Part shown: one piece after another, positions 60,760 to 64,000 of the stretch | Numbering within the stretch: the first letter of the stretch is position 1 | How the letters are laid out: every line of letters begins with the position of its first letter | DNA from: Haloterrigena salifodinae | GTDB lineage: Archaea; Halobacteriota; Halobacteria; Halobacteriales; Natrialbaceae | Length of the DNA stretch: 64,000 bases | NCBI RefSeq assembly: GCF_003977755.1 | Contig: NZ_RQWN01000001.1 | Coordinates: 1,008,995 to 1,072,994, forward strand | Reading direction: 5' to 3' | Position numbers and translations under genes: made by a program | The notes under the pieces: model-generated | Told to the model about the DNA's origin: nothing | The model's input: the letters and a program-made list of their open reading frames with translations, nothing else | The model's database searches: none

Positions 60760-61835
60760 GGATTCTGTTCGTCACGCATCGTTACCCGCCCCACGCCGGT
60801 GGCGTAGAAACGCACGTTCAGGAGATTGCAACGCGACTCGTCGATCGCGGACATGAGGTAACTGTCTACAGTGCAGACGCCGGACCTGACGTTCCAACGG
60901 AAAGCACTAGTGACGGAGTTCGTGTTCGGCGATTTCACTCCCTCAATCCCGATGGTGCGTTCTACGCTGCCCCACGTATGGCACTTGCGGTCCGACGTGC
61001 TGACGCCGATATCGTCCACGCGCACAATTATCACGCTTTCCCGCTGTTCTTCGCAGCGCTCGGTGTATCCAATAAACGATTTATCGTGACAACACACTAT
61101 CACGGTGCAAGTGCGAGCAGTCCTCGAAACGTGCTGCTGTCCCTTTATCGACCACTTGGTCGGCGGGCCATCCGGCAGGCAGATGAAATAGTTGCAGTCA
61201 GCGAGTGGGAGCATAACCAACTTCAAGAAGACTTTGGCGTCAACGCGACAGTAATTCCAAATGGCCTCAATGTGGAACGGTTCGCGGAGGCCGAACCGGA
61301 GGAACGTCCACAACCCTACCTGCTGTGTGTTGGGCGGCTAGAGGAGTACAAGGGTATCCAGCATGTGATTCAAGCGCTCTCGGAGTTGCCCGAGTACGAT
61401 CTCCTCGTTGCGGGGAGTGGTCCCTATCGAGAGGAGTTGGAACAGATCGCTCATGAGGAGGGTGTCGCTGACCGGGTCGACTTTCTTGGTTTCGTGGATG
61501 ACGAGCGACTCCCGGGGTTGTACGCCGGAGCAGATGTCTACGTGACTCTCTCAACGTTTGAAGCATATGGGATGACTGTTGCGGAAGCGCTAGCGGCAGG
61601 GACACCGTGTGTAGTGCGAGAGGCTAGTGCACTACTAGATTGGATGAGCGAATCTGGCGTGGAAGGTGTTTCTTCCACATCGCCAGAGGTGGTCGCAAGT
61701 GCACTCCGTAACGCACTCTCGCAGACGCCGGATAGCGACATCAAGACATGGACAGAGATCAGCACATGCCTCGCCGCTCGATTTTACAATCATGAGAAGG
61801 GAAACAGCGATAAGGACTGCGTTCATACCGCCTGA
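60756..61835 (+). CDS. Family 4 glycosyltransferase
   Basis: 359-residue GT-B enzyme. 'ILFVTHRYPPHAGGVETHVQEIATRLVDRGHEVTVYS', 'DIVHAHNYHAFPLF', 'VIPNGLNVERF', 'LLCVGRLEEYKGIQHVIQALSELPEYDLLVAGSGPY' and the nucleotide-sugar site 'TLSTFEAYGMTVAEALAAGTPCVV' (E-x7-E). The last about 30 residues ('TCLAARFYNHEKGNSDKDCVHTA') deviate from the family helix. Start overlaps the preceding stop by four bases. Confidence 0.9.
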   Translation: MRILFVTHRYPPHAGGVETHVQEIATRLVDRGHEVTVYSADAGPDVPTESTSDGVRVRRFHSLNPDGAFYAAPRMALAVRRADADIVHAHNYHAFPLFFAALGVSNKRFIVTTHYHGASASSPRNVLLSLYRPLGRRAIRQADEIVAVSEWEHNQLQEDFGVNATVIPNGLNVERFAEAEPEERPQPYLLCVGRLEEYKGIQHVIQALSELPEYDLLVAGSGPYREELEQIAHEEGVADRVDFLGFVDDERLPGLYAGADVYVTLSTFEAYGMTVAEALAAGTPCVVREASALLDWMSESGVEGVSSTSPEVVASALRNALSQTPDSDIKTWTEISTCLAARFYNHEKGNSDKDCVHTA

Positions 61836-62461
61836 TGGTTATGAAATCGAATGTGTCTGTTGTCATTCCTTCTATCAAAGATGACGTGTTGACACTGGAG
61901 AGTGTCCCCGAAGACGTTCCAGTGTCCGTCGAGCGAGAGGGGTCGCTGAATGAGGCTCGGAATCGGGGTATAGAAAACGCTGAGACAGATATCGTTGCCG
62001 TTCTTGACGACGACATCGCGTTCTCGGAGGAGTTGTTCTACGCTCTCGTTGACGAGGTCGACGAGGATGTACTGCTCGGAGTAGCCGATTGGGAGTTCGG
62101 ACTTGTCGCTGGTCGAGTGATGATTTTCTATAAATCTCTCTGGCGCGACATTGACGGCTTCAACGAACGTCTTCATAGCCACAACGGCGACACGGACTTC
62201 TCGCTGCGAGCTCACAATGCGGGCTATTCGGTGAAGACGGTCCCGAGACATCTGTTCTATCACGAGGATCACGAGCGTTCGATCACGACGTGGGACCGCG
62301 CGTGGCGACTCATGTATCTCTGCGGGAAACACGTCCGGTACGCGCCGTACATCCTGAGTGCGACTATCGCGTACAATCTCGGTTTAGAAGCAGGGATCAG
62401 TAAAGAGCAGAACCTGCCTGCGTCGATTAGACATGCGGTCGACGAACTGGAGCCCGAGTGA
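61835..62461 (+). CDS. Family 2 glycosyltransferase (compact)
   Basis: 208 residues. 'VSVVIPSIKDDVLTLESVPEDVPVSVEREGSLNEARNRGIENAETDIVAVLDDDIAFSEELF' gives a shortened GT-A Rossmann part with the DDD metal site; the usual loop between strands 1 and 2 is reduced. 'RDIDGFNERLHSHNGDTDFSLRAHNAGYSV' is the catalytic-base ED-type region with Asp-Thr-Asp. Start ATG 61835 overlaps the preceding stop (TGATG). An in-frame ATG at 61841 is also possible. Probable surface-glycan sugar transferase. Confidence 0.8.
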   Translation: MVMKSNVSVVIPSIKDDVLTLESVPEDVPVSVEREGSLNEARNRGIENAETDIVAVLDDDIAFSEELFYALVDEVDEDVLLGVADWEFGLVAGRVMIFYKSLWRDIDGFNERLHSHNGDTDFSLRAHNAGYSVKTVPRHLFYHEDHERSITTWDRAWRLMYLCGKHVRYAPYILSATIAYNLGLEAGISKEQNLPASIRHAVDELEPE

Positions 62462-63516
62462 TGAAGACCGTCGCACTCACTGGTACTTTCAACACGTCTG
62501 ACACCGGACCTTCACGGGTTCTAGAGGGATTATCGGAAGCGCTTGCAGACACTGGACTCGAGGTACATGCGTTTACGCACGGCGACCGAGAAGAGCACCC
62601 CCACTCTGACGTGCACGTCACTCGCTTCGAAAAGACCCCGCAGTCGATTTCTGGCTTTTTCTCCTACTTCAAGTGGGTTCGGGGTCATGTACGTGACCTC
62701 GATCCGGACGTGTTTCACCCGCTTGAGGAGTATCCGTTCAAAGCAGATATCCGGATGGTTCAGTGGACATCAGACAGTTATGAACGCTGGCGACTCTGCC
62801 GGGACGACTTTCGAGGATATGGCTATTTCGCGGGCGACATCCTGCTGAATATAGCGAATCGAATCGGAGCGAGTCGGACAGACATAGTCGTTGCGTCAAG
62901 TCCGGAGACCAAGCGCCAAATGAAGGAGTACTGGTGGTTCCCCCCTGATACAGTTGTTCCACTTGGAATCAGTGCCGAAACCCGAACGCCGCCGTCCAAA
63001 GTTTCCGACCCACCCCGTATCCTCCTGCCTGGTCGAATCACGCCGAAGAAAGGGCAACGGGTGTTCCTAAATGGGCTTGATCCAGAGAGCGAGGACTATC
63101 AAGTCGATATTGTCGGAGGTGTTAGTGATGAAGTGTACTGGGAGTCAATGGCCGAGTGGCACGGCCATCATCATGGATTTGTCTCCCGTGAGAAATTGAC
63201 TCATCTGTATAAAAAAGCCGATATTGTAGCGGTACCAGCTGTTCATGAGAATTTTTCGATAACAGCATTAGAGGCAATTGCCAATAGCTGTGCGTTGGTG
63301 ATCACTGAATCCTGTGGATTTGCTCAACTTGACGTTGCAAGGCGATCTAGTGGAGTGGTTACAGTAGAGTCTATGGCTAAGTCGGCATCAGAAACTATTA
63401 ACCTCATTTCTGGTGGTAGGATTCAAGACAAGAAAGAGAGTTCTTACAAACTCTCTGAACAATTCACATGGAAAAATACATCTCAAGAGTACATTAAAAT
63501 ATATGAGAGATTATGA
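62461..63516 (+). CDS. Family 4 glycosyltransferase
   Basis: 351 residues, GT-B fold. 'VALTGTFNTSDTGPSRVLEGLSEALADTGLEVHAFT', 'DIVVASSPETKRQMKEYW', 'VVPLGIS', 'RILLPGRITPKKGQRVFLNGL' and 'VAVPAVHENFSITALEAIANSCALVITE' (E-x7-E nucleotide-sugar site). The coding sequence becomes clearly more AT-rich towards its 3' end. A GTG at 62458 is the alternative start. TGATG overlap with the previous gene; same operon. Confidence 0.88.
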   Translation: MKTVALTGTFNTSDTGPSRVLEGLSEALADTGLEVHAFTHGDREEHPHSDVHVTRFEKTPQSISGFFSYFKWVRGHVRDLDPDVFHPLEEYPFKADIRMVQWTSDSYERWRLCRDDFRGYGYFAGDILLNIANRIGASRTDIVVASSPETKRQMKEYWWFPPDTVVPLGISAETRTPPSKVSDPPRILLPGRITPKKGQRVFLNGLDPESEDYQVDIVGGVSDEVYWESMAEWHGHHHGFVSREKLTHLYKKADIVAVPAVHENFSITALEAIANSCALVITESCGFAQLDVARRSSGVVTVESMAKSASETINLISGGRIQDKKESSYKLSEQFTWKNTSQEYIKIYERL

Positions 63517-64000
63517 CTAAAGCCAACATTTGTTCAATAAGTCCAATGGGCGAAGGAAGCATAGGGCTAGTGTCCGATAGATTATATGATTCATTAGACG
63601 GTGACCGTTTTGACATACCAGACTCTCCGTTACCGATTTTCACAGAAACAGATAGAATTCTCCGGAAGACACGTGAAGTGGTAAAAGTGGCTTCAAAAAA
63701 GCATGATGCGATCATTTTTCCCCGTGATGTACTCTTAGCTGGTGTACCTCCCCAGAAATTCAACGCAGCTATTTGCCCAATTGTTCATGACCTTGACCAT
63801 TTATCTAATCCGAATAACGATATTATTTACCAAATTACATTAAGTCTGATGAAACGCAACCTGAAAAAGGCCGACTTAGTTTTAGCCATTTCGGAAAAAA
63901 CGAAATCAGATATAGTTAATCAAATTGGAGTCCCTCAGTCATCAATTTGTGTATTCACACAAGGAGTTAGTGCGGGAAACTTTTATAAGGATTCCTCAGA
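63513..64000 (+). CDS. Family 4 glycosyltransferase, N-terminal part (runs off window)
   Basis: 162 residues to the right edge, no stop. ATG 63513 overlaps the preceding stop (ATGA). The N-terminal GT-B half is visible: 'GLVSDRLYDSLDG', 'AIICPIVHDLDHLSNPNND'-type segment, 'LKKADLVLAISEKTKSDIVNQIGVPQSSICVFTQGVSAG', the link to the second domain. Base composition here is low in GC, strikingly unlike the rest of the window. Confidence in exact function is limited by truncation. Confidence 0.75.
   Translation, partial: MTKANICSISPMGEGSIGLVSDRLYDSLDGDRFDIPDSPLPIFTETDRILRKTREVVKVASKKHDAIIFPRDVLLAGVPPQKFNAAICPIVHDLDHLSNPNNDIIYQITLSLMKRNLKKADLVLAISEKTKSDIVNQIGVPQSSICVFTQGVSAGNFYKDSS

Overview
The window is haloarchaeal chromosome. 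Most of it is GC-rich, the proteins are acidic (Asp/Glu-rich), many start codons sit about 25-30 bases downstream of a TATA-like element (leaderless genes), and it carries archaeal and haloarchaeal markers: CDP-archaeol synthase, an LSm-L37e operon, a HalOD1 domain, a Bat-type HTH, DUF4013 and F420-type enzymes. Genus is not certain; the set resembles the Natrinema/Haloterrigena/Natronorubrum group.

1-18 kb: CoA-thioester and hydroxyacid metabolism. A truncated branched-chain-type substrate-binding lipoprotein and a UspA protein are followed by a PaaK-like acyl/aryl-CoA ligase, a MaoC hydratase, an Asp-nucleophile alpha/beta hydrolase, a winged-helix regulator, a PaaI thioesterase coupled to a fused 3-hydroxyacyl-CoA dehydrogenase/enoyl-CoA hydratase, an ACAD10/11-type phosphotransferase, a HAD hydrolase coupled to an FMN 2-hydroxyacid oxidase, a divergent SDR, an AzgA-type purine permease, an LLM oxidoreductase, an AIR-synthase-like protein and a K+ channel.

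18-32 kb: housekeeping and signalling. A GAF-PAS histidine kinase, LarA homologue, PAP2 phosphatase, Bat-type regulator, HalOD1 protein, Dna2-like nuclease-helicase, small membrane proteins, a zincin-type protease and the LSm-L37e operon.

32-58 kb: an amino-acid/osmolyte catabolic region. A threonine-synthase-like protein that has lost the PLP lysine, proline dehydrogenase, two class III aminotransferases, RidA, two AbgA-like M20 hydrolases, a BCCT carrier with an altered substrate box, threonine ammonia-lyase, a 2-hydroxyacid dehydrogenase next to a 1055-residue FAD/Fe-S dehydrogenase, glutamate dehydrogenase and a DoeA-type (ectoine hydrolase-like) enzyme. Operator-like dyads occur before several of these genes. 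The region is broken at 53.1-55.6 kb by a non-coding hairpin element, a lower-GC methyltransferase and a dead IS5-type transposase.

58-64 kb: carS, then the remnant of an AglF-like sugar nucleotidyltransferase, a small zinc-finger protein and a tightly overlapping operon of glycosyltransferases that runs off the right edge. GC falls sharply along this operon, which suggests an acquired, variable cell-surface glycan locus.
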